A DNA stretch of 64,000 nt from an uncultured Bacteroides sp. Its GTDB lineage: Bacteria > Bacteroidota > Bacteroidia > Bacteroidales > Bacteroidaceae. The DNA lies in the NCBI GenBank assembly GCA_944322345.1, contig CALUOO010000012.1:1-64000 (forward strand), in the 5' to 3' direction. The position numbers were made by a program, and so were the translations under genes. Below are positions 36,052-45,800 of this stretch, one piece after another (positions within the stretch are counted from its first letter, which is position 1; every line of letters starts with the position of its first letter). Under the pieces are notes generated by a model that was given only the letters and a program-made list of their open reading frames with translations, did not search any database and was not told the origin of the DNA.

Positions 36052-37083
36052 TTATTGGGGCACTTCAACACGGTCTATCAAACGCTGGGTCACTTTCACC
36101 GGAGAATATCCTTCCATCTCGGCCTCAGCAGTCAGAATCAAACGATGTTGCAGCACATAAGGAGCAACAAACTTAATATCTTCTGGAGTCACAAAATCGC
36201 GTCCTTGTAGCAAAGCATAGGCTTTTGATGCCTGTAACATGGCAACAGAAGCACGAGGTGATGCTCCCAAATATACAGCCTTACTTGTACGTGTTTCCTG
36301 AACAATCATGGCAATATAGCGCAACAATGATGAATCGACAAAGACATGCTGAATTAGTTTGCGAAATGCCAACAGTTCGGTGCGGGATATTATCGGCTTT
36401 ATATCTTGCAGTTTGATTAATGAAGCATGAGTGTGATGACGTTCCAAAATAGTAACTTCTTCCTCCAAAGAAGGATAGTCCATTGTAATTTTCATTAAGA
36501 AACGGTCTAGCTGTGCCTCTGGCAGTTTATATGTACCTTCCTGTTCTACTGGATTTTGAGTAGCCAAAATCGTATAAAGCTCTCCCATCCGGTAGGTCAT
36601 TCCATCAATGCTTATCTGACGTTCTTCCATTACTTCAAACAGAGCGGCCTGTGTTTTTGCCGGTGCTCTGTTTATCTCGTCCACCAATAAGATATCTGCA
36701 AACACAGGACCTCTATGAAAATCAAAGTCGTTAGTTTTCATATTGAACACCGTTGTACCCAACACATCACTTGGCATCAGATCAGGAGTAAACTGAACTC
36801 GGCTAAAATCAGCATCAATTAATTTAGCAACCAAACGTGCCAGCAATGTTTTGGCCACTCCCGGTACTCCTTCTAGCAACACATGTCCATCTGCAAGAAT
36901 TGCAGTCAACACCAATTCGACTACAGATTCCTGACCTACAACCACAGAGGCTATCTGTTCCCTCAAAGAATCAATTTTTGCAGAAAAAGCAGCCAAATCC
37001 ATCCGTTGTTCTGTATGTTCATCCATATTTTTTAAGTTTTTTAATTGGTAAATCGTTGAGTCTTTGATTGAGAATGTGTTCAT
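36052..37083 (-). CDS. MoxR-type AAA+ ATPase
   Basis: 343 residues as drawn; MDEHTEQRMD at 37026 is an equally likely start. Walker A EGVPGVAKT, Walker B ILLVDEINRAP, sensor ATQNPVEQEGTYKLPEAQLDRFL and a C-terminal lid (VYLGASPRASVAMLQASKAYA). A chaperone-like ATPase working with the DUF58 protein encoded next to it. Confidence 0.92.
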   Translation of the reverse strand: MNTFSIKDSTIYQLKNLKNMDEHTEQRMDLAAFSAKIDSLREQIASVVVGQESVVELVLTAILADGHVLLEGVPGVAKTLLARLVAKLIDADFSRVQFTPDLMPSDVLGTTVFNMKTNDFDFHRGPVFADILLVDEINRAPAKTQAALFEVMEERQISIDGMTYRMGELYTILATQNPVEQEGTYKLPEAQLDRFLMKITMDYPSLEEEVTILERHHTHASLIKLQDIKPIISRTELLAFRKLIQHVFVDSSLLRYIAMIVQETRTSKAVYLGASPRASVAMLQASKAYALLQGRDFVTPEDIKFVAPYVLQHRLILTAEAEMEGYSPVKVTQRLIDRVEVPQ

Positions 37084-37118
37084 AAATTATCATTTTCCTC
37101 CATCATAAAGACTAAAAC

Positions 37119-38396
37119 TCACTTACAGCAACTGATTATTTCGTTCATTTTATCTATTAATCGTTTCATATCCTCTTCCATCAACCTACGTCCACCATAA
37201 ACTACCGGTCTTAGCTCTAAAATGAGCTTTCTAACTGCTGCGACATTCATGCCAGTCTTCTGTGATATTCTATTGAAGGAACGGTCATCATCTGCCACCA
37301 CTTCAATATCCACCTGAATTTCACGTCTCAAAGTTTCGGAAAAATAAAGAAACTTCTTACGAACTAAATCGGCGTGGTCTTTCTGCTGGTAATAAAGAGT
37401 TCCTATTAGTTTTGTAAACTCTAACGTCCCGTTTTCCGGTTCATGTATAATCGGTATAGCCCGCTGTTTCCGCTTAGCAGTAAACACCATAAACAATACA
37501 ATAGTTATCATCGTCAGATACAGTGCCCAACGCAACGGCTTATGTGCCAAGAGATAACGGAAAGGAGAATGCTGTTCCTGAACTGTTTCCTGCATATACG
37601 CTTCAGTACGTATGACAGGTAATTCACGCATTCGGGACAGAATACGGAACAGATAATTCACATTATTTCCATCCAATATTCCGTAGTTAGTAAACAATAA
37701 AGGAGTAGAAACAAGAACAATTTCTCCCTTTCCCCACGGGCATGACCATGCAAGTAAAGGATATGACGGCATATCAGATAGCGTATCCTGCTCGGCAACA
37801 AACATTCTCAGTTCTTCTATTGGAAGTCTCTTTTCTGCCAATCTATACATAGGCAATGAGTCTGTAATAAAGAAATAAGAATTGCACAAGCTGGGATAAG
37901 CATAATATATATCCTGCGCATAAACAGCAGAGTCACCTACCCAATAAATACTGTCTTTTTTGAATAAAGAAGTGGCATATTTTTTCAGTATTGCCGGACT
38001 GAAATAGGAAGAAAAGTTATAAAAGCCCAATGTATCTTGCAACAAGTCGTCAAACATGTTACTGACCAGCATTATCTTATCTCCACGATCAGCCATTTTA
38101 AGTAATGCATGTATGTCCAACTCACTAAATTCCAATCCTTGAGCAATAATCAGGAAGCCACGATGAACAGCTGTATCTTCCTGTTCCAATTGATAAAGAG
38201 TTTTTTTCGATAAAGAATACCCTGATGGCAATGAAACGGCCAAAAGGCTATCGAATAATGCACAGCCAAAAGGTTGCTCGTCATAATGTCCGAATGTAGG
38301 TTTCCAGACAAATTGTTTCGGCAAACGATATTCTATAGCAAACATCAATAAAAGAAATGCCACAATTCCTAGAACGAACCAGCGACTGCCTTTCAT
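37119..38396 (-). CDS. DUF4350-family membrane protein
   Basis: 425 residues. One membrane helix at the N-terminus (about 5-21), a periplasmic section with an aldolase-like fold (FLIIAQGLEFSELDIHALLK) and a second helix near 290 (WALYLTMITIVLFMVF), then a cytoplasmic helical tail. DUF4350 proteins accompany MoxR operons. Overlaps the DUF4129 gene by 4 bp. Confidence 0.8.
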   Translation of the reverse strand: MKGSRWFVLGIVAFLLLMFAIEYRLPKQFVWKPTFGHYDEQPFGCALFDSLLAVSLPSGYSLSKKTLYQLEQEDTAVHRGFLIIAQGLEFSELDIHALLKMADRGDKIMLVSNMFDDLLQDTLGFYNFSSYFSPAILKKYATSLFKKDSIYWVGDSAVYAQDIYYAYPSLCNSYFFITDSLPMYRLAEKRLPIEELRMFVAEQDTLSDMPSYPLLAWSCPWGKGEIVLVSTPLLFTNYGILDGNNVNYLFRILSRMRELPVIRTEAYMQETVQEQHSPFRYLLAHKPLRWALYLTMITIVLFMVFTAKRKQRAIPIIHEPENGTLEFTKLIGTLYYQQKDHADLVRKKFLYFSETLRREIQVDIEVVADDDRSFNRISQKTGMNVAAVRKLILELRPVVYGGRRLMEEDMKRLIDKMNEIISCCK

Positions 38397-39010
38397 TCTT
38401 TTCCTCCTTTCCAGATAATTTCCTGCAAATGTTTCATCTGGCAGAAAAGCGTCTCATCTGCTTCAAAATTGCCATAACGCACTCTCAAGAAATGGACAGT
38501 CAGCGTACGGAAAGCAGGCATACCCACTTCGGAGTTATACTGAGAAGATGTTTTATAAGGTTGCCAGTCTATCCGATTGTCGTCGTTCAACCGCTTCAAG
38601 GTCTGTAGATACAATAAACGTACTGCCCCTTTGTAATCTCGTTGGTTCAATGCTTCTGCTATTTCATTTGGGAAATCAACTCCATAAATCGTATCCTCTT
38701 CCACAGTATAGGAGACACTGCTCTTGGCTGAATGCATAAAAAAGCCAGGATGTTTACGGTAAATGAACCAAATAAGCAACAGCAAAAAAATGATAGCCAG
38801 ACAAATGAGCAAAACTTCGGAATAGCCCACCAATGAATGGCTGCCCAACAAATTGCCCAGCCACTTCTCTAATAGACGGTCGACCCATTCGAAAAGATTT
38901 GTATCCGGTGACACTAACTCACGTTGATAATTGTAAGCCGGATCAGACCGCCAGAGCGCAAGCTGTGCAGTATCGCATGCCAATGTGTCAGACAAAGAGG
39001 TAACCATCAA
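38393..39010 (-). CDS. DUF4129-family membrane protein
   Basis: 205 residues. A periplasmic N-terminus, one membrane helix (VLLICLAIIFLLLLIWFIY, about 66-84) and a cytoplasmic C-terminus with NQRDYKGAVRLLYLQTLKRL and FLRVRYGNFEADE, as in DUF4129 proteins, which resemble a transglutaminase-associated tail. Member of the MoxR operon. Confidence 0.8.
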   Translation of the reverse strand: MMVTSLSDTLACDTAQLALWRSDPAYNYQRELVSPDTNLFEWVDRLLEKWLGNLLGSHSLVGYSEVLLICLAIIFLLLLIWFIYRKHPGFFMHSAKSSVSYTVEEDTIYGVDFPNEIAEALNQRDYKGAVRLLYLQTLKRLNDDNRIDWQPYKTSSQYNSEVGMPAFRTLTVHFLRVRYGNFEADETLFCQMKHLQEIIWKGGKE

Positions 39011-39029
39011 TATCAGTCAAACTATATTT

Positions 39030-39965
39030 TTACAGTTTATCAAAGTTTTCAATATCACTTGTCACTGTCACACTGTCTATTACCTCAGAAGCGTGTCCGT
39101 ATTGATAAATTAATCCTATCAATGAAAAAATCATAGCTAAATAAGCCCCAAAAGCCTGCAAAATACCCAACAGATAAAGTATGAAGCTATATCCAGCTGA
39201 AATAGTAGTCTCGCTTCCAGTATCACTTATTGCGAAAAACATCTTCACAATAGTTGCAATATACCACGGCATCATGGTGACACCTTGTAATATACCACCA
39301 ATAAATCCCATAACAAGCATAATCAAAAATAAACCGCCCCACGTAGGAAAGCCTAGACGGAATGACTTTTTGATAGCTTCCATCAAACCCACATTTTCAA
39401 ATAGATAAATAGGAGCAGCGAACGACAAGGGAACCATGCAAGCTATCAGCAGCGGAAGAGTAAAAACAAGAGTAATCCACCCTAAAGCTCCCAAAAATCC
39501 TATCAAGAAAATAATAAGGAACAACCCCACACCACAGGTAATACCTAAAAGCAACAATTTTTTTATATTGTAAAACAATAAAGGTTTCAACTCGGCTAGC
39601 GTAATTCCTTGTAGACGTTCTTCACGCTCATTATATTTACGAACCAGTGCAAAAACCAACGAAGTCAACAAAAGCATCCCTACCATCATACACAGAGAGT
39701 ATAACGAATAATCAAGTAAAAGTGGTCCCCAAATTGCCGAAACGTCTTCAGTCATCTCTGCCTCTGTCATTGTGCCCAATATAACAGAATTATTCATTAA
39801 TGAATTTGTGCTCAATGCTTGAATCAAGCACAAGGGCAAAATCAGGTAAGTAGAATACTTCAACAAAGGTTTCCAATTCTCTTTAATAAAGTCAAACGTA
39901 GCATTCAGTTTTTCACCAAACGGACGTCTTGCATACATTGCAATTTTAGGTTTCTGCGATTCCAT
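39030..39965 (-). CDS. Multi-TM membrane protein of the MoxR operon
   Basis: 311 residues from MESQKPKIAM at 39965; the longer frame lies inside the SpoIIM gene. About six membrane segments, Gly/Ile/Leu-rich, with YLFENVGLMEAIKKSFRLGF near the middle, a pattern shared with the DUF975-like integral membrane family. Overlaps the SpoIIM-like gene by 20 bp. Role unknown. Confidence 0.75.
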   Translation of the reverse strand: MESQKPKIAMYARRPFGEKLNATFDFIKENWKPLLKYSTYLILPLCLIQALSTNSLMNNSVILGTMTEAEMTEDVSAIWGPLLLDYSLYSLCMMVGMLLLTSLVFALVRKYNEREERLQGITLAELKPLLFYNIKKLLLLGITCGVGLFLIIFLIGFLGALGWITLVFTLPLLIACMVPLSFAAPIYLFENVGLMEAIKKSFRLGFPTWGGLFLIMLVMGFIGGILQGVTMMPWYIATIVKMFFAISDTGSETTISAGYSFILYLLGILQAFGAYLAMIFSLIGLIYQYGHASEVIDSVTVTSDIENFDKL

Positions 39966-40908
39966 GTTTTCTCTTATTAGGTAAATAAATATAGTAAAAA
40001 AGAATAAATGCCAAGGACACAAGGATAAAGCCAAGCCGTAATGCTGTTGGCAAGTCTGTGTGCCGGGTAACAAATCCCTCTATAAATCCAGCCATAATGA
40101 ATACCGGAACAGTACCCACTATAATTTTTAATCCTCTTTTGGCACCTCGGCGAAAAGACTCCAGACGGGAATAAGTTCCTGGAAAGAGCCAGCCGTTGCC
40201 TAAAGCCAACCCCGCGGCACCAGCTACTATAATAGCCCATAACTCGAGAGTTCCATGCAAAAATATGGCAAGCGAAGACTCCCACAATAAGCCATGCTGA
40301 TAGAAAAAAGTCTGAAAGGCTCCTACCATTACTCCATTACTAAATAATATATAACCTGTTCCAAAACTGGTTAATATTCCCATAGCAAAACAGTGAAAAG
40401 AGACCATGATATTATTCAGAGTAATGCCAAGAAACATCGGCACTTCGGAAGAACCATTATATACAGCCATTGGCTCTCCGTTCGCAATGTTTTCCAATGA
40501 CATATCTACATAAGAATTACCTAAAATCAGACGTACAAAATTCGGATCATTAGCTGTGGATAATACTCCTATAAAAATACTAATTGTAAAAACGACAAAG
40601 GATATCAGCAATTCACGACGTGCATCATACATCGTTTGAGGGACTTCATCTGTCCAAAAAGTAAAAACACGCCCCCATTTTTCACGCTTGTTCCGATAAA
40701 TCTCATGATGAAGAGCAAATGCAAGATTATTCAAATAAATAGTAATACGGGAGTTTGGGAAATGAGTCTGCGAAAAAGCGAGATCGGCAGTAATTTCTAC
40801 ATATACATCGGCAAGTTTATCAGGAGACAGCGTCTTTGCCTGTTCCACTACCCTCTCGGTTTCTTTCCATTTGTCAATATTCCGACGGATAAAGGTTACT
40901 TCTTTCAT
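39946..40908 (-). CDS. SpoIIM-like (DUF95) membrane protein
   Basis: 320 residues. A soluble helical N-terminus of about 100 residues precedes about five membrane segments including ELLISFVVFTISIFIGVLS and FLHGTLELWAIIVAGAAGLALG, the SpoIIM family signature. Bacteroides does not sporulate; the homologue belongs to the conserved SpoIIM/RDD/MoxR/DUF58 set. First gene of the minus-strand operon. Confidence 0.85.
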   Translation of the reverse strand: MKEVTFIRRNIDKWKETERVVEQAKTLSPDKLADVYVEITADLAFSQTHFPNSRITIYLNNLAFALHHEIYRNKREKWGRVFTFWTDEVPQTMYDARRELLISFVVFTISIFIGVLSTANDPNFVRLILGNSYVDMSLENIANGEPMAVYNGSSEVPMFLGITLNNIMVSFHCFAMGILTSFGTGYILFSNGVMVGAFQTFFYQHGLLWESSLAIFLHGTLELWAIIVAGAAGLALGNGWLFPGTYSRLESFRRGAKRGLKIIVGTVPVFIMAGFIEGFVTRHTDLPTALRLGFILVSLAFILFYYIYLPNKRKHGIAET

Positions 40909-41009
40909 TCTTTCCCGATTTTTCCCGTATAAGTTTTTCTATAAGACAAAAACAAAAATAGAAGCTTTTAGTTATATTTGCAACAGAATCATTAAAATAG
41001 TCAAAAAAA

Positions 41010-41735
41010 ATGGCAGAATCTACCATCATTACTGGTCAATTTGTCCATATAACCCAATCACCTGCCAGCATAGGCGAGCGTCTGATAGCTATCGCCATTG
41101 ATTATACAATTATAATAATTTATTTATTCTCTACCATTACTCTTATACAAAGGATGTATCTCCCGGGAGATTTCCAAGCCATTATATACATCTTTATTAT
41201 CAACCTGCCTACATTGTTTTATTTTTTCCTGTGCGAAACTTTTAATCATGGGCAGAGCTTAGGAAAAAGGCTTATGAATATCCGGGTCGTAAAGGTAGAT
41301 GGTTCAACACCTGGCATCAGCTCTTATCTGCTCCGCTGGCTATTATTGCCAATAGACGGCCTGTTGACAGGTGGATTAGGGCTGCTTTCTATACTATTAA
41401 CAAAAAATAATCAACGCATCGGTGATCTTGCAGCTGGAACGATGGTTATCAAGGAAAAGAACTATCGTAAAATACATGTCAGTCTTGATGAATTTGATTA
41501 CCTTACCAAAGATTATCACCCTATCTATCCACAAGCAGCCGATTTGACATTAGAACAAATCAATGTAATCACACGCACTTTAGAGACAAACCATCGTGAG
41601 CAAAAACAACGTATAGCCTCATTAGCAAAAAAAATACAAGAAATGCTATCCGTAGTTTCCCGAAACCAGACTGACAAAGATTTCTTGCAGACCATTCTTA
41701 GGGATTATCAGTACTATGCATTAGAAGAACTTTAG
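41010..41735 (+). CDS. RDD-family membrane protein
   Basis: 241 residues. Three membrane segments with the name-giving pattern GERLIAIAIDYTIII, FNHGQSLGKRLMNIRVV and RIGDLAAGTMVI. A C-terminal helical tail (about 150-241) is cytoplasmic. Divergent from the SpoIIM gene with a ~100-bp shared promoter region; the two families are regular neighbours. Confidence 0.88.
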   Translation: MAESTIITGQFVHITQSPASIGERLIAIAIDYTIIIIYLFSTITLIQRMYLPGDFQAIIYIFIINLPTLFYFFLCETFNHGQSLGKRLMNIRVVKVDGSTPGISSYLLRWLLLPIDGLLTGGLGLLSILLTKNNQRIGDLAAGTMVIKEKNYRKIHVSLDEFDYLTKDYHPIYPQAADLTLEQINVITRTLETNHREQKQRIASLAKKIQEMLSVVSRNQTDKDFLQTILRDYQYYALEEL

Positions 41736-41779
41736 CAAAATCTCTAAAGAATCAGTCTGAGCAGTCCGTATCCTTTTTG

Positions 41780-41890
41780 CGTATCACTTAAGTCAACCTT
41801 TCGTATCACATTAGTCAACCTTTCGTATTACATTAGTCAACCTTTCGTATTACATTAGTGATACGAAAGGAACACATAGGTGATACGCAA
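41780..41890. repeat. 22-bp-period array 2 (CGTATCAC units, partly inverted)
   Basis: Units starting CGTATCAC or CGTATTAC lie at 41780, 41802, 41824 and 41846, exactly 22 bp apart. From 41859 the word appears inverted as GTGATACG, again 22 bp apart (41859 and 41881). The outer ends, TTTTTGCGTATCAC and GTGATACGCAAAAAA, pair as inverted repeats, so the whole array can fold back. It lies between convergent genes. Confidence 0.9.
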
Positions 41891-41989
41891 AAAAGTTACT
41901 ATCAAAAATGAATAATAAACGCAATGTGGAGTATAGGAACAGGGGATGGTAGTGTTAGATTTATAGATAAAGAGAAAATGTCCGGCAAC

Positions 41990-42035
41990 AAAAAAGGGAA
42001 GAAACGTACTGTTATGTACGCCTCTTCCCTTTTTT
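41990..42035. terminator. Bidirectional terminator
   Basis: A-run, GGGAAG stem, GTAC inner stem, loop TGTTAT, then GTAC, CTTCCC and a T-run, with a few bulged bases. It sits between the 3' ends of the RDD gene and the gene at 42064. Confidence 0.75.
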
Positions 42036-42063
42036 ATGCTCTCTTTTATGAGACTGTGTCGTA

Positions 42064-42399
42064 TTATTCTTCGCCTTCCAAAGACTCAGAATATTCCATT
42101 TCGCCCTGAACTACAAAAAGAATATCTTCTGGATCAAATTCACCTATTCCGTCTTTCTTGGCCTCCTTCACAATATAATCAACCACTGCATCCAAATCTA
42201 TTTCAATATATCCTTCTGCATCAGGTTGAGAATCCAGAAGGCCACTTTCTACATAATACTCATCAATCAGATCGATGAAATAATAAAGTTGATCATCGTC
42301 AAACTTTTCTTTCAGTTCCTGTGGCAAGTAATTCTTGATAAATTCGACAGTCTTACTATCGTCATTATCTTCCAGTAAAAAATCATCTTCCAGTCCCAT
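42064..42399 (-). CDS. Acidic conserved protein of unknown function
   Basis: 111 residues, very rich in Asp and Glu, no Cys, no signal peptide, mostly helical (ELKEKFDDDQLYYFIDLIDEYYVESGL). Located 36 bp after trxA and co-oriented with trxA and dnaE. Seen as a small conserved Bacteroides protein; I know no function. Confidence 0.75.
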   Translation of the reverse strand: MGLEDDFLLEDNDDSKTVEFIKNYLPQELKEKFDDDQLYYFIDLIDEYYVESGLLDSQPDAEGYIEIDLDAVVDYIVKEAKKDGIGEFDPEDILFVVQGEMEYSESLEGEE

Positions 42400-42435
42400 A
42401 ATAATCTATTTTAAAAAGGTTTATCTAAGAAACAA

Positions 42436-42750
42436 TTACAAAAGTTTCTTTACTTTCTCTACAAATACCGGCTTTCCAACTGCACCGACCTGCTTATCAA
42501 CAACTTCTCCATTCTTGAAGAACAGTACCGTTGGAATATTGCGAATGCCGTATTCTGCGGGCAAATCACTATTTTCATCAACATCACACTTACCAATAAG
42601 AACCTGTCCTTCAAATTCTGCAGCAAGTTCCTCAATTATAGGAGCCACCATTTTACAAGGTCCGCACCATGGAGCCCAAAAATCTACTACAACCGGCTTC
42701 CCTTCTGCAAGAAGCTCTTTATAGTTGCTGTCTGTAATTACTAAAGCCAT
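42436..42750 (-). CDS. trxA: Thioredoxin
   Basis: 104 residues. Active site WAPWCGPCK at about 24-32, with one substitution from the common WAEWCGPC form, and the cis-Pro region IRNIPTVLFFKNG. Cytoplasmic disulfide reductase. Lies between dnaE and a small acidic protein, all on the minus strand. Confidence 0.95.
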   Translation of the reverse strand: MALVITDSNYKELLAEGKPVVVDFWAPWCGPCKMVAPIIEELAAEFEGQVLIGKCDVDENSDLPAEYGIRNIPTVLFFKNGEVVDKQVGAVGKPVFVEKVKKLL

Positions 42751-42809
42751 TTTATCAAGTATTAAATTAATTATAAAAATATATTAGATTGATTTCGTTG
42801 CAAATATAA

Positions 42810-45800
42810 TCAATTTATACGGAATCCTAATTCCGGACGCTCTTTTAAATAGGTAACCAACTCTTTACCCACAGAAAGTTTCACAGGACGTGCAATGAGA
42901 TCTACCGACATATGATTTGAATCCGAATCATCCATAACCTTGAAATAGAGTTCAGTATTTCCCGGGTGTTCTTTGGTCAGCAAAGCCAGTTCTGTAATCA
43001 ATGCTGTATTCAAAACAGACAAAGGTATAAAGATTGTAATCTTACGCACCAGTTCGTCTTTCACATCGGGTAGTAGCTCCATGGAAGTTATCTTAATTTC
43101 ATATTCATCCTGCTTCCATTGCCTAGGTTGGCAACGGGCTTTAATATATAAGAATGTACCTTCATTTAGATATCCCTGATAAGTGACCCAGTCATTGCCC
43201 CAAAATGGCAATTCGGCAGAACCGGAATAATCTTCTATTTTTGCAATTCCATACGGATTTCCATTCTTACTAACTCCTCTACGAACTCCTGTTACAATTC
43301 CTCCCATTGTAATCTCGCGACCTTTCAGCTCCTCCTTGTTTTCCAATTCAGCCATATGTGTATTACAAACATGTTCCAATACAATAGAAAATTCATCCAA
43401 CGGATGAGCTGAAAGATAAATGCCAACCAATTCGCGTTCCTTATTCAAACGTTCTAGATCACTCCATTTCTCTACCCCTTGAGGAATCTCGGGAGTAGCG
43501 ACATCTACAACATTATCTCCACCAAACAAAGAATTTATAGCAGCGGCCTTGTCTGCTTGATAGCGGTTGCCATAACGCATAAGAGTTTCCAAGAAAACCT
43601 CTCCCTTAGAATTGACAGCAAAATACTGTTCACGCCGCAATTCCGGGAAACTATCAAATCCACCAGCTAGTGCCAGGCACTCCATATTTTTCTTATTACA
43701 AGCATTAAGATTCACCCGTTGTACAAAATCAAAGATACCCTTAAACGGACCATTTTTAGTACGTTCTTCCACAATACTTTGCACTGCAGATTCGCCCACA
43801 CCTTTCACGGCTCCCAGCCCAAAACGAATATTGCCTTCGCGGTTGACCGTAAATTTCAAATTACTTTCGTTTACATCAGGACCAAGTGTTTGGATTCCCA
43901 TCGCTTTGCACTCATCCATTAGCTTGGTTATATCTGTAATATTTGATAAGCTTCGGCTCATTACGGCAGCCATATATTCCGGAGGGAAATTAGCCTTCAA
44001 GTAAGCCGTCTGGTAAGCCACCCATGAATAACAAGTTGCATGCGATTTATTAAATGCGTAGGATGCAAACTTTTCCCAGTCAGTCCAAATTTTTTCCAGA
44101 ATTTTCGGATCATGACCATTTTTACGTCCACCTTCAATAAATTTAGGTTTCATATGATCCAGTTTATCACGCAATTTTTTACCCATAGCTTTACGGAGGG
44201 CATCCGATTCACCACGTGTAAAATCAGCCAATAAACGTGACAAAAGCATCACCTGCTCCTGATAAACAGTAATCCCATATGTATCTTTCAGGTACTTTTC
44301 CATGATAGGTATATCGTACTCGATGGGTTTACGTCCATGCTTCCGATCAATAAAGTCTGGTATATAGTCCATCGGTCCTGGACGATAAAGCGCATTCATC
44401 GCTATTAAATCCTCAAAAGTAGAAGGCTGTAGTTCTCGCAGATATTTCTGCATACCAGCAGATTCAAACTGAAATGTCCCAATAGTTCGCCCTTCACTAT
44501 ACAGCTTATAAGTTGCCGGGTCATTGATATCAATCTGATCTACATCTATCTCCACTCCACGACTGATCCGAATGTTTTCAACAGCCTCTTTGATAATGGA
44601 AAGAGTTTTAAGACCAAGAAAATCCATCTTGATCAATCCAGTATCTTCAATTACCGATCCTTCATATTGAGTTACCAGCATTTTTTCACCGGTTTCTTTA
44701 TCATCTGCCGTACTGACAGGAACCCAGTCTGTTATGTCATCCCGACAAATAATTGTGCCACAAGCATGCACTCCTGTTCCACGGACATTTCCCTCAAGCA
44801 TTTTAGCATACTTGATTGTATCCCTCACCAAAGGATCGGGAGAAGCTTCGGCTGCTTGCAATTCCGGAACATAATCGATAGCATTCCTTAAATTCAATTT
44901 TTTATCAGGAATCTTATCCGGCACGAGCTTAGCCAACCGTTCCGACTCAGCAAGAGGTAATTTCTGTACACGTGCAACATCCTTTATTGCCAGTTTTGTT
45001 GCCATTGTACCATAAGTAATGATATGCGCAACCTTTTCCTGACCATATTTATTAGTCACCCAGCGTAATACTTCCCCGCGCCCATCATCGTCAAAATCAA
45101 CATCAATATCTGGTAGAGAAATACGGTCCGGATTCAAAAAACGCTCGAAAAGCAAATCGTACTGAATCGGATCTATCTTCGTAATTCCCAAGCAATAGGC
45201 CACAGCGGAACCTGCCGCAGAGCCACGGCCAGGTCCCACAGATACGCCCAATTCCTTTCGTGCTGCATTTATAAAATCCTGTACAATCAGAAAATACCCG
45301 GGAAATCCCATCGTTTTCATTATATACAATTCGAATTTCAAACGTTCCTGAACTTCTTCTGTCAAAGGATCACCATATAGCCGTTTGGCACCATCAAAAG
45401 TTAATTTTGCCAGATAATCACCTTCAAGTTTTATACGATATAATTTATCATACCCTCCCAAACGTTGAATCTTAGCATTGGCAGCCTCCTCGCTCAATAC
45501 AACATTTCCATGTTCATCCTGAGTAAACTCATCAAAAAGGTCTTTTTCTGTATACCTTTTCCGATATTCTTCTTCTGTGCCAAAATCCTCTGGAATAGCA
45601 AAAGTAGGCATGATAGGAGCATGATCTATAGAATAATATTCTACCTTATCCAAGATCTCCAGCGTATTACTTAAGGCTTCAGGAACATCTGCGAAAATCT
45701 CATTCATCTCCTCACGGGTCTTCATCCATTCCTGCTTGGTATATAGCATCCGGGTTGGGTCGTCCAGATCTTTTCCTGTGCTCAAACAGATCAAACGATC

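Noticed and set aside
42064-42399. Ca-binding or EF-hand protein
   Set aside because: Very acidic, but no regular EF-hand loop could be found.
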